Positions 1 through 10,121 of a stretch of 64,000 bases of DNA are shown here, piece after piece (position 1 is the stretch's first letter; each line of letters begins with the position of its first letter). The notes beneath the pieces were generated by a model, which was not told the DNA's origin, made no database searches, and saw only the letters and a program-made list of their open reading frames with translations. This DNA comes from Austropuccinia psidii (lineage: Eukaryota; Basidiomycota; Pucciniomycetes; Pucciniales; Sphaerophragmiaceae): the NCBI GenBank assembly GCA_023105745.1, contig JALGQZ010000008.1, positions 50,892,618 through 50,956,617 on the forward strand, in the 5' to 3' direction. Position numbers and translations under genes: made by a program.

Positions 1-7
1 CTTTGAA

Positions 8-1308
8 TTAAAGGCCATATGCACAAAATCTTCTTACCATGTCCTTTAAGGTTTGGATCATCCTTTTGGCCAGGCCATCAGTTTGTGGGTGGTAGGCTGT
101 AGAGAAAGTCAATTTAGTGACAAATAATTGGTGAAGATCTTTCCAAAGTGCTGAAGTGAATTTGGGATCCCTATCACTAATGATATTTGTAAATATCCCA
201 GTCCATGACACTACTCTATTGCATATCAGAAGAGCTGTATCCATGGCTTTATCATCCATGTGAAATCGTAAAAAGATTGGAGTTTTACTGAATCTCCCCT
301 CATTACTAGTCAAGCATTATAGTATCTGTCACCTCCTGGTGGTAGGCCAGTTACCCAATCCATATGGACAATTTCCAATGGTCTGCTTGGTTCTTGGATT
401 TTTATCTTATTTCCAAGTCTCTTGCCAGTGGATTTATTTGCCTTTTGGCATCTGTCACAGGTCTTGCAATACTCTGCAACATCTTTCTGCCACATTGACC
501 ACCATATGCAGGTCTTTACTTTCTCTCTTGCTCTGTCTTCAGACAGATGTCCTGAAAAGGGGCCATCATGGCATTCTTTTAGTACAAGATTGATTAATGA
601 CCTGTCCACAACTGTCATGACACATGTGTGCTTGGGTCTGTGGTAAATTATACCATCCAGTACATGAAATCTTCCTTCATTATAAGATTTCTTTGATACT
701 TCCTCCAAGGCATGTATTAGAGAGTTATCTTTACTGTCTTTCTTAAGTAATTGGCATAAGATGCTACAATTCTTATCTTGAGTGTAGCTGTTCCTGACTT
801 CTTCAAAGAAGTTGGTGTTCAAGTCTGTAACACTTATTCCTTCTATTGGGATCTGTGGTGAATCTTCCTCTAGAACATAAGCAGGATTATCAATATTATT
901 TGGTAATGGCCATCTGCTCCGTCCATCTGGATTCTTATGAATATTCCCATCCTTATGATCAATAGTCATATTGCCCCTGTATTCTTGTATGGCTATTTGC
1001 CATCTGAGCATATTCCTGTTGGGTGTTTTCATGTTTAAAAGTGATTTGACAGCTGTACAATCTGTTATCACCTCAAAAACACATCCCTCTAAGAAGTAGT
1101 TCAATTTCTCTAAGGCCCAGACAAGGCATAGACATTCCATTTGACTTGCCCCATATCTGGCTTCAGTTGGTTTGATTTGCCTGGATATTAAACATATGGG
1201 TCCTTCTACAGGTTTATCATTTATGATCTGAACTTGGTGTAGTGCAGCACCTAGTCCATCCCCTGATGCATCAATATACATTTTGAAAGGCAATTTAAAT
1301 TCTGGCAT
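8..1308 (-). pseudogene. Gypsy A1 RNase H and integrase region of pol
   Basis: Two overlapping frames (310-1308 and 8-313) together encode RNase H and integrase. RNase H begins with [13 protein letters not shown], whose Asp is a metal ligand. Next come a linker, the integrase zinc-binding region ending [14 protein letters not shown] (the two Cys of HHCC), then [12 protein letters not shown] (first catalytic Asp) and IISDRDPKFTSALW (second Asp) with YHPQTDGLAKRMIQ (Glu region modified). The switch of frame near 310 breaks the gene. The family role is to degrade RNA in hybrids and to insert the cDNA. Nearly the same sequence recurs on the plus strand at 7423-7715 and 30619-31562, which supports the call. 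Confidence 0.88.
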
Positions 1309-1317
1309 CAGTAAAAG

Positions 1318-2291
1318 TCAAGCAGTGGTCAAGGCTTCTCTTAGAGACTCAAAAGCTTCGACTCTGTCAACGGTCATTCCAAATACTGCGTCTTTGTCAC
1401 ACAATTTATAAAGTGGTCTTGCTATGGATGCGAAATCTTTAATGTGTTGTGTGTAATATCCTGCAAAACCTAAGAATGACTGAATTTCTTTCTTGTTCTG
1501 AGGCATGGGTTTTAGCAATACTGCTGCAACTTTGTTTTTGTCAATTCCAAAGGACAAACCAGATAAAACCTGTCCTAGTGCCTTAAGTTCTTTAAATCCA
1601 AAACGGCATTTCTTCAAGGAGATTTTCATCTTTGCTGATTGAATTTTTGTCAAAACTCTGGACAATCTGTACATGTGCTCCTCCCAGGTCTTGGAACAGA
1701 CAATAATGTCATCAATGTAAATGATTAACCATCCCTCTGAGAGTTTTTCAGTGAAGATTTCATCAATCATTCTTTGGAAGTGTGAGGGTGCATTTTTGAT
1801 ACCAAAGGGCATCCTCAAGTATTCGTACACTCCACAATGAACAATAATTCACAAGTATTTTCTTGCTCTTGGTGTTACCACATTTTGATGGAATCCTTTA
1901 AGGGCATCCATAGTGGTTATATACACTGCTTGAGATATTTGAGTAAGGCAATTTGGATTTTTGGTATTGGGTATCTATCTGGAACAGTGTAAGTCTTCAG
2001 AGCTCTAAATCCCCCAACCATTCTGGATTTTCCAATATGCCATGCCACTATAACTGGTGTAGTTATTTCTACTTCTTCATTGTGGCCTACGTTTCTTATT
2101 ACACCAAGGTCCAGAAGTTCTTTGATATGAATTTCTAGAGCTTCTCTTGATCTTGGACTTGCTGGATATGCAGGTCTTCTTAAGAGTGGTGGATAAGGTC
2201 TCTCAATGTTAAGAATGATGTCAACTTCATTACCAATAATTGCTCCTAGAGGTTTCTTTTCTGAAGCAAATGCTCCTCTGTGGTCATACAA
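1318..2291 (-). pseudogene. Gypsy A1 reverse transcriptase
   Basis: The reverse transcriptase is split over two frames, 1917-2291 (fingers) and 1318-1830 (palm), with a degenerate stretch between. The palm shows [16 protein letters not shown] and the catalytic box YIDDIIVCS, followed by a thumb-like segment with [16 protein letters not shown] that is typical of Gypsy RT. The fingers part has the family motif near RRPAYPASPRSREALE. At least one stop or frameshift lies near 1831-1916, so no active enzyme can be made. Confidence 0.88.
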
Positions 2292-2421
2292 AAGGGAAGA
2301 AAGTTCATTTTCTTGTTTATCAGTCAGATGAAGGCCTATTTCAGCCTCATTTAACTGTTCAGACTTTCATTTCTCTAACTCCAAGTTGACTGGTGATACT
2401 TTGTTTACTGTAATTTGTCTT

Positions 2422-2907
2422 TTAAATGGTGAAAAGGCAAAGTTTTTTGCGCTTATTTCCTCCAATAGTAAAGTATCTGTCTTTGTTGTTATGCAAATTT
2501 ATCCCATACATGATTAAATAGTCATTTCCCAATATAAAGTGGGTACTAGAGCAATTTTCCATAACAACAAATTCAACTGTGGATCTTAAATTCCCATTTA
2601 TGTGTGGGAATATGACATTGGTCTCCAAAATTCCTAATGATTTCATTGGATTACTTGCACCGTTGAATTTTATACCATCAATTGGTAACAATTGGTCTTC
2701 AAAATTTGCTACACAAGTCTTAAGAAAAGATTTTCCAACACAAGAGCAGAAGGCTCCTGGGTCAAGCAAAAGTTTGGTGGGCTTGTTGTCAATCACCACT
2801 TCTGTTATATAGGAGTTACCAGCTGTATAGCCTTTTCCTCTGTTTGGTTTTGTTTTCATAAGTTGTGCATCTTGAAATTTCAATAAATCAAGTTGACCAT
2901 TGCTCAA
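2422..2907 (-). pseudogene. Gypsy A1 aspartic protease domain
   Basis: This open stretch carries a retropepsin-like fold signature: TKLLLDPGAFCSCVG, in which the usual D-S/T-G-A active site reads DPGA, and later FILGNDYLIMYGINLHN, the usual hydrophobic-Leu-Gly region. It follows gag and precedes RT in the same orientation, as expected. Ser replaced by Pro in the catalytic triad is unusual. Whether that is a family trait or decay cannot be settled here, because A3 lacks this part. Confidence 0.8.
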
Positions 2908-3200
2908 TTGTGGTAAGTGGGAGTAGATGCCATGATGTCAAAAGTCGCATTGATATTTTCTATATCTTGTGAAGATTCAGAAAATATTGATGACTTATCA
3001 TCTGATTTTTCTTCAATTATGTCATCTTTTTCAACATCAGGTTCCTTTTAAATATTAATTTGATTGATTTTTTCCTTCTTTGGACATGTATTGGCTAAAT
3101 GGGTCGTGCTTTGGCAAATATGGCACTTTCTGACTGTATCTGCAGATTTATACTTAATATTATTATAATTTTCTTTGGGGTTTTTGTCCACAGAATCTTT

Positions 3201-5182
3201 CTAAGGTGTATTAAACCTTGTTTTGAGATTCATCCTACTAGAACCAATTTTGGTTCTGGTGGTTACTTCTTCTAATATATTGATAATATCCTCTTCTGAA
3301 GATTGTTCAGTAGTCCTGCTTTTTATAGCATGCTCTAAGTCACCTCCACATTGTCTCAGAAGTTTTCTATGGATCATAAATTCTGACATGTCAGGATATA
3401 ATGCTGTTAATATGTCTTTTTGTTGGCAAAACCATGGTAAAGCTTTGTCTTTATCAGCATTAAATTTGGCAGATTCAAAGTCTGTTTCAACTTTAAACCC
3501 CCAAGCATCATTTGCCCATTTGTTGATGATTTGGGTTTTCCACCAAGTCCAACTCTGGTGTCCATGTGCTTGTCTTATTTTGATGTACCATCTATGAGCT
3601 GATTTTGTAAAGAAGGTGTTAAATCTGGCTGTTACCAATCTGTCTGGGACTTCAAAATCCTCTTTGATCATATCAATACCTCTAATGAATTCCATATGGT
3701 CATACTCTCCTTCACCACTGAAGTGAGGCCATTCTTTAAGTTTTGCAACTTCTTTCAAGAGTGCTTGGCCCATTGATGGTTCTAAGTTATGAAAAGAAGT
3801 AGAAAATTCATTTTTTAACTGTGAATTATCAATATCCAATACTTGTGGATTGGGAATTCTTGCATCTTCATTTTGATTCAGAGGTGTAGACATTCTTGGT
3901 AAAGTGTTTAGCAGTTGTTCAATATCATTCATTTTACTGTTGTTACACCTTTGTGAATTTCTTAATTCATGTTGCAAGTTTTGTATAGAGTTTATGACAT
4001 TCCTTTTATGATCATCCTCTTTATATGTTAGCTCATTCCATAATTCTGTTTGTTTAGTATTATCAGATATAACTTCATTCAACTTTATTGTTAATTTTGA
4101 TATTTCATCTCTTGAGGTATCAAAATGCTTTTTCAGGGAAACTATATTTGTCTTTACTTCAGAAAATGATTTTGAAATATCCTCAAGAGCTTTTTTATTA
4201 TCTTCTTTGATAGTGCTTATGGCTTGTTTTATTCTTGTTTCAATTATTTCATCAATATTAAATTCAGAATATTTTTCTGTTAATTCTTTAATAATGGCAG
4301 ATTGTTCATTTATCTTAATGCCAAAATAATTATCATTATTGGAAGTTTTTATTGTTCTTAAAACTCTTTCAAAGCATTTAAGTGTATCATTTATTTGGCT
4401 CAGACTCAAGTTATTTTTTTTAAGATTGTCACAAATTGATGTATTTTTATCAGAAAGATGACTTTTTACATCAGAAATAGCTTTATACAACTCTGGAATA
4501 CAATCAAAAGTATCAGGAATCATTTTTGATATTTTAATCTGGCTTCTTCCTTCTTTTGTAATTCCATCATGGTTCTGGCCATCTGAAATACATTTTCCAT
4601 GGCATCCTGTTGAATCTTTGGGATTCTGTAGCCCTGGCTGTAAGTTTTTGGGGCTGGTGCCTTCCCTTTGCCCTTGTTTGGAGTTTGTGGCTGCTTTTTC
4701 ACGTTGGAATTGCTGGTGCTGGCCACTGAGGCTGTTTTTGGCACTGGTTTTGGTGGTGGAGGGTTGTTTTTCCTCCATTCTAGTGTCAAAAGCATCATGT
4801 TTTTCTTCTCCATCAATGGATGCCATCCATTGAGCAATTTGAAAGTATTGGGATGGCCCAGGAATTTTCTCACAGTCAGGTAAGAGTTCATGCAATTCTT
4901 CCACAGGTCTGGAAGGATCTGGTACTCCTTGAACTGAAGTGCATTGTTGTATGAACTGTGGCTGGCTTTGTATATGCCACTGAGGCTTGTTGTGGCCGTG
5001 TCAGCTCTTTTTGAAGGTAAAGTGGTATTATCAGCTTCAGAATGACCCATTTTAGTTGTTTGAGAGTCATCAACTAATCCTTTTCCTTCTGTACCTGATT
5101 GGCCTCTGCCATAATCACGTCTATTACCTTTTTGGAAGCTGCTTGAGGGGTTATAGCTGGCTCCTGACCTGGTTGAAGGCAT
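3201..5182 (-). pseudogene. Gypsy A1 gag
   Basis: The capsid precursor begins MPSTRSGASYNPSSSFQKG at 5182. A one-base deletion relative to the A3 copy near 4965 shifts the frame, so the 5' part reads as 4520-5182 and the rest as 3201-4904. The long Lys/Asn-rich middle (roughly 3900-4520) looks helical or coiled-coil. The conserved C-terminal part contains HRWYIKIRQAHGHQSWTWW, typical of the retrotransposon gag family. A TAG stop at 3201-3203 replaces what is Trp in A3 and cuts off the zinc knuckle. The product would form virus-like particles. Confidence 0.85.
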
Positions 5183-5200
5183 AATTATGGTTAAAGAGGC

Positions 5201-5446
5201 TTAAAATAGTATTTTTACGTCAAAAAACTTACTATTGGCCAAATCTTTGGCTTTCTGAATAGTATTACTTATTTCCAAGTTGACTAATTCAGAAGGAATT
5301 GGTTGAATATTCTGAGTCACAATAATAGTACTATTATGATCAGAATTAACAGTACTGGCAGGAATAATGCTGGTTACTGTTGAGGCTTTTTCATTGTTTT
5401 CCTGTCTTACCATGTTGTCAGACATTAAAATTAATGAAAAAACCAA
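5201..5446 (-). CDS. Short leader ORF upstream of gag in A1
   Basis: A short open frame in the 5' leader, with a close counterpart in A3 at 55827-56063. Both contain the segment STVTSIIPASTVNSDHN, so the reading frame is conserved between copies. It may be the first exon or N-terminal part of gag: both copies show GTAAGT just after the shared LANS codons. The phase to the next ORF does not fit a simple splice, so function and status are unknown. Confidence 0.45.
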   Translation of the reverse strand: MVFSLILMSDNMVRQENNEKASTVTSIIPASTVNSDHNSTIIVTQNIQPIPSELVNLEISNTIQKAKDLANSKFFDVKILF

Positions 5447-5630
5447 TTAATTAAGTAAAAAAAAGAATATTTCAACAAAGAAATGAAAATATAAGCCTCA
5501 CTTATAATATTAAAAAAATTATTTTTTTTATTGATTTTTTGAATTATAAGTATTTTTTATATGTTTTTAAATTTTTTAATATAAGAAAAAAGATTCAAAA
5601 AGAGTAAAAAAAATATGTCACAGGTAAAAA

Positions 5631-5648
5631 ATCACGGCTGGGCCCCCA
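5631..5648 (-). other. tRNA primer binding site of Gypsy A1
   Basis: On the minus strand, two bases after the LTR end, the 18-mer TGGGGGCCCAGCCGTGAT is complementary to a tRNA 3' end finishing in CCA. The same 18-mer is at 55628-55645 in A3. The tRNA was not identified. Confidence 0.8.
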
Positions 5649-5650
5649 AA

Positions 5651-7422
5651 TGTAAGGTGTGAATATGAAACTTTGATCAAAAATCAAGTACTTTTCCTGT
5701 CCTCAAAATTTGTATAAGGTGCAAATCAATTAAAAATAGTAAGAAATATTATTTTTAAGAGAAAACACACCAAATTTATTGTTTATAACTTTTTATCCAA
5801 AAATACTCTACAAGAGATATTTAAGGCTACATAAGAAATTTCTTCAAGAGCAATTTCAATTGGAATGAATTGAGAAAAGAACTGAAAGCAATCAATTAAA
5901 AAACAGAGTATTTAAAAAGAATATTAAAGAGAAAACAAGCCCAAAAGTGACCAGAGTGAATTTGGAAACAAAGTGACAAAGTTTACAGTGAGGAAAGATG
6001 CTTTAATTCACTTTTGGGGTGGTTCAGGGGTAAAAATGATTAAAAGAGTTACAAACAATGATTACAATAATTTTTTCACGTGGTTAAAAGGATTAAAATA
6101 ATTTCAAAATGGTGGCTGGATCTTTTATTGATTGGTTTAACAATGTTTAAACTAATTATAAAGGGAAAACATTCTAACATGAAGAGAAAAGTGGGGCAAA
6201 GAAGAAATTCTTTTATAGCCATCAATTTTCTTACTCCAAAGATAAACCTTACTCTTGTCAGTCGTGAAAAACAGTCTGAAAACAGAAAAGCCAATTATGG
6301 CATCATTGAACCCTGATTTAGACCAAAAAAGGGCTGGTTTAAGCTATTTTTAGCTATTTTAGACCTTTAAATCAGCCATTACTATAGCAATACCTGGTCT
6401 ATAGCCTTAAAAACACATCAGAATGTGTGTAAGAGACGTAGAAACCAGTGAAAACTGCTTTTACTATGATTTTTTTATCTTAAGGGTAGTTTTACCCTCT
6501 TGGCAACAGCTAAAACTACCCTAGTTGGTATCAAAACCTCATCATCAATTGAGTCCACAGACCCTGTAACTCAATTCCAGGCCAAAAGTGATGAGCCTTT
6601 GCGTGAATTTTGACACCACACGCCTTTCACCAAGGATTTTGGGGGTCTAGCTCCCCCTTAGAGCTGGAGTTCCTTTCCCCCCCCCAAATTTAATCTTTCC
6701 AATTTATATTTCCTTTAATTCCTCATCATTTATTATACTTATAATTTACATATGTAATTCAATTTAGTTGCACAGCTTAATACAGTAATAATTGATACCT
6801 CATATGTCAATCAAAGTTCACCTATGTAACACACGTGCACATTTTGACATTTCCATTGAATTCAATTGAAAATACTTTAATTCCTCATAACTTCTAGAAT
6901 ATACAAAACACCTCAATTTTAACACAATTTTTGGTGATTAGCACTACATTTGATGAGAATTAAATCAAAGTCTTGAGGATTTTTAATTTTCATACAGAAA
7001 ATGCTGAAACCTTAATTTAAGCTTATTCAGAGTTGAGTTACAAAATTTTCACTCAGAGGTGACCCCACCTGATTTTTTATGAGGAATCCAATGTTGAAAA
7101 AAGTTTTATATGTTTATTTATTGGATAAAAAGTTATAATAATTTTTATTTAACTTTTTTCCAAATTTATTTAGTTTTTTACAATTTTGCTAAAAATTCAT
7201 TTTTACTTAATTTTTTCAAGTATAAATGTAATTTTATAATTTCAAAATTTAATGTAATTTTATTTTTAAATTGTAATTAAATTTTTAATTTTGAATATAA
7301 TTTTATATTTATATTTTGATTTCTACTTTAATAATATAAATAAACTTATTTTATCTATATTTATATGTTAATTTTGTATTTGTGGTCTTTTTGGGTATAT
7401 GAAATTACCTCTAAGGCTCACA
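5651..7422 (-). repeat. 5' LTR of Gypsy A1
   Basis: A 1772-bp AT-rich LTR. Read on the minus strand it starts TGTGAGCCTTAG and ends CACCTTACA, the TGT...ACA ends shared with the LTRs at 31586-33396, 53790-55625 and 59058-60873. The primer binding site sits just inside it. No gene is seen within it; small antisense frames are not conserved in all copies. Confidence 0.9.
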
Positions 7423-7715
7423 GCCAATGTGGCAGAAATATGTTACATAGTATTGCAAAACTTTTGACAGATTTCAAAGGGCAAAAAAATCCACAGGCAA
7501 AACACTTGTAGATATGATCAAAATCCGAGAACCCAGCAGACCTTGGGAAATTGTCCATATGGATTGGGTAAATGGCCTACCACCAGGAGGTGAAAGAAGT
7601 TATAATGCTTGCCTAGTGATTGTAGACAGATTCAGTAAAACTCCAATCTTTTTACCATCTCACAAAGACGATACAGCCATGGATACAGCTCTTCTCATAT
7701 GGAATAGAGTAGTAT
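7423..7715 (+). pseudogene. Gypsy A2 integrase, left fragment
   Basis: This encodes the end of the integrase zinc-binding domain and the start of the catalytic core, including HMDWVNGLPPGGE (first catalytic Asp) and DRFSKTPIFLPSHKDD. The zinc-binding half has lost its Cys residues and frame. It stops at AGTAT, where LTR-B begins. The continuation of the same reading is found at 30614, so this and the fragment there were once contiguous. Confidence 0.85.
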
Positions 7716-8934
7716 TGTGAGCCTTGAGGTATATTTTACACACCCAAATAGGCCACAATTATCTTAAAAATAAATTTTGAATTATGCAAAACTCATAAGT
7801 CGTTCATATATCCAAAATTCATCATTTTTAATTTCAGAAAAGATGAATAACTTTTTATTGAGTAAGTAAATCCATGGATTCTACACTAAAATTCACCTAG
7901 CGTAGCTCCATAGACTGAATAAGCTCAAATTAACTCTTTGGGGTGGTAAAATGGAAAATACTTCAATACCACAACATCATGCCACATAAAAGATCCATGA
8001 AATTTTTTGTTTTTCTTAATTTCACGCCAAAATAATTGAAAAGTTAGAAATCCCATGTTACATATACACTAAGAATAGTGTTATGCATGTTTTGAGCACT
8101 TAATATCATAGTATTCTTAAATGGACTTTTGTAACGCCCATAGTGGATGTCTCACTTTAGCTTAAATTTCTATTTTGACATGAAAAATAAGCAAGGGGGA
8201 CAAAAGACATCAAAGAGGGCCAGGGTACCCAACTTCTGAGGCCTCAGAGGCATGGACAGCTCCATAGCTTGGATACATGGCTGATCTTGGCCTAATTGGT
8301 AAACTAAAACCTCTTGGGAACTTGGTTACCATGTGAAAACTACAGTCAAACTTAAGAAAATAGCAAATAACCTGCTATTTTGACATGCCAAGGAGGTAAA
8401 GAGCTACTTAGACTCCTGTAACCATGTCAATTCTTAATGACTTTCCATGGATAAACTCCAAAAGAGTAATTAAAACCCGTTTTTGACTTGTATCCACTGA
8501 TTTACCTCATAGCAACCAGTGAAACACTGATATTTGCAATTCTACATAGAAATGAGGTAAAAACTTCAAAAATTCATTAAAAATACAATTCTTAATGAAT
8601 CTTTCAACTGTATTATCTATGGTACAACCAAAAAGAATTACAGTTTTACTTACAGTCCATTTTTGACTATTCTTCGTGAAACACTGAATCTTCAAAAATT
8701 CACAGTAATTACAACCTGTGATGAAATTGGCAAAAACATTGATAACTTGGAGACATCAATGATTATTTTGGAATGAAAGAAGATTTACAGATGTTACTCC
8801 TTTTATTCTTAACCATATTGGGGTTGGTAGTCACATAAAAGCATCAATTAAGTAATTATGATAATCTTACATGACAACAGATGATGCAATCAATAATGCA
8901 AAAGGGGCTTATTGTTTTCTCACTCACTGGTTTT

Positions 8935-8937
8935 TCA
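8935..8937. other. Target site duplication TCA of the giant transposon (partner at 29971-29973)
   Basis: TCA precedes the left terminus and follows the right terminus. In the related LTR-B copy (minus strand, 61535-61537) a single TCA stands at the equivalent place, with flanks matching on both sides. Confidence 0.85.
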
Positions 8938-8983
8938 CACCGGGGAGAATCTCGCGTCAATCGTCGGCGATTGACTTCACGTC
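8938..8983 (+). repeat. Left terminal inverted repeat of the giant transposon
   Basis: 46 bp beginning CACCGGGGAGAATC and ending ACTTCACGTC. It pairs with 29925-29970 at 40 of 46 positions. Five of the six differences are CG in this copy against TG or CA in the other. Confidence 0.92.
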
Positions 8984-9140
8984 GCATCGCGGTCAGTATA
9001 AAATCTTGCTTCAGTCGCGTTAGTGTCACTTTATAGTCACTGGATTTAGTGGGTCATGTCACGTCAGCGTCAAGACAACGTCAATCGTCACATGTGTCAC
9101 ATGAGAATGTCACTCAAAGCCCAAACCCATTTCAACACTA
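8984..9140 (+). promoter_or_regulatory. Left subterminal GTCA-rich region
   Basis: About ten GTCA cores, often CGTCA or TGTCAC, lie in this short stretch next to the TIR. Clustered short subterminal motifs are what CACTA transposases or accessory proteins bind. A TATAAAA-like box lies at about 8996-9002. The function is inferred from position only. Confidence 0.55.
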
Positions 9141-9293
9141 TGCGCAACGTTCGTGTAATTTCACCGTATTGGCTTCCGCCTCCCCGACGCTTAGCATGCT
9201 TACGCACCCGCACCGCCCTCCATCCAGATGAGACTCTGACACTGCCCCCCCCTCTCCGTCCTCACCACTCCTTACGCTTTCACACCCCCGCCC

Positions 9294-9559
9294 TTACCAT
9301 CCTTACGCTTGTGTAGTACCCTCCCGACATGCCTCCAACACAGCTTCCCATCCTTACGCTCATGTAGTGCCCTCCCGACATGCCTCTGACACACCTTACC
9401 ATCCTTACGCTTGCGTAGTGCCCTCCCGACATGCCTCCGACAACGCTTACCATCCTTACGCTCATGTAGTGCCCTCCCGAAAATGCTTACCCTCCCTCCC
9501 GACACTGCTTACCATCCTTACGCTCATGTAGTGCCCTCCCGACATGCCTCCGACAACAC
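9294..9559 (+). repeat. 51-bp subterminal tandem repeat
   Basis: Units start TTACCATCCTTACGCT and contain GTAGTGCCCTCCCGACATGC. Full units begin at 9294, 9345, 9396 and 9509; a truncated unit begins at 9447 and a short remnant at 9487. The exact 51-base spacing of the first units is visible. Open frames across it are by-products of the repeat. Confidence 0.92.
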
Positions 9560-10121
9560 TGACCCTCCTCACGCTTCCGTATTACATCCATAGTGTACAC
9601 TACGGTGGCTTGTTGGCGTACACGATGAACGCAATTGCCGAAATATGCTGAGTGGCCTTCTCTGCCAACAGGACCTAAGGGGATATTGGTCAGTATATTC
9701 ACCATGTTGTGGTTAGGGTTTAAATCATGAGACTCACAAATTAAAACCTAATAAGTGGACTATTTAAGACAAGAATTGTGTCTCCTGTTTCGCCGACAAA
9801 ACCATTTTATTTCATATCAATCAAATGAACACTTTGCTTAGTCCTTACCTAATGAGTGTTGAATAGTTCAAAAGTTGACTTTAGTAGGTTTCTCACTAGT
9901 CAACTTTATTCAATGTCTCACAGGGAAGTTATTTCATTTGCATGATATGAAATAATTTGCAAAACATTGCCTCCTTCAATTTCCCGACAAATCGCATTTT
10001 GCAAATGCGATTATTTTACTTCCGCCTTTTTTCTTCGATTTTGATCTTTTTATTCAAAGATTTTCAAAAAAGTTATCAATCAACTTGTCACCATCTATTT
10101 GATTAACAAACTACCTCCGCT
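9560..10121 (+). other. Upstream region of the first cargo gene
   Basis: No gene is seen. The stretch becomes AT-rich towards the start codon at 10122 and probably holds the promoter and 5' untranslated region. A possible degenerate relative of the 24-bp palindrome lies around 9594-9626. Confidence 0.5.

Larger units (their letters stand above)
1..7422 (-). mobile_element. Ty3/Gypsy element, family A copy A1 (5' part, runs off the left edge)
   Basis: Read on the minus strand this is an LTR retrotransposon in the order 5' LTR (7422-5651), primer binding site, leader, gag, protease, reverse transcriptase, RNase H and integrase. The 3' end of pol and the 3' LTR lie beyond base 1. The order PR-RT-RH-INT defines Ty3/Gypsy. 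The coding region is broken by several stops and frameshifts, so the copy is dead. Its LTR end at 7422 abuts plus-strand integrase sequence of another family A copy, so A1 was inserted into that copy. The second target-site duplication cannot be checked because the left end is outside the window. Confidence 0.9.

Noticed and set aside
4520..4523. ATGA overlap between two gag frames in A1 (and 56757-56760 in A3), suggesting stop-restart translation
   Set aside because: The frame ending there arises from a one-base shift. In the other copy one continuous gag frame crosses this point, so the overlap is a side effect of decay.
9272..9505. Repeat protein with GRALHERKDGK-type units on the minus strand
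   Set aside because: A translation of the 51-bp tandem repeat, whose length is a multiple of three; no start or flanking exons support it.
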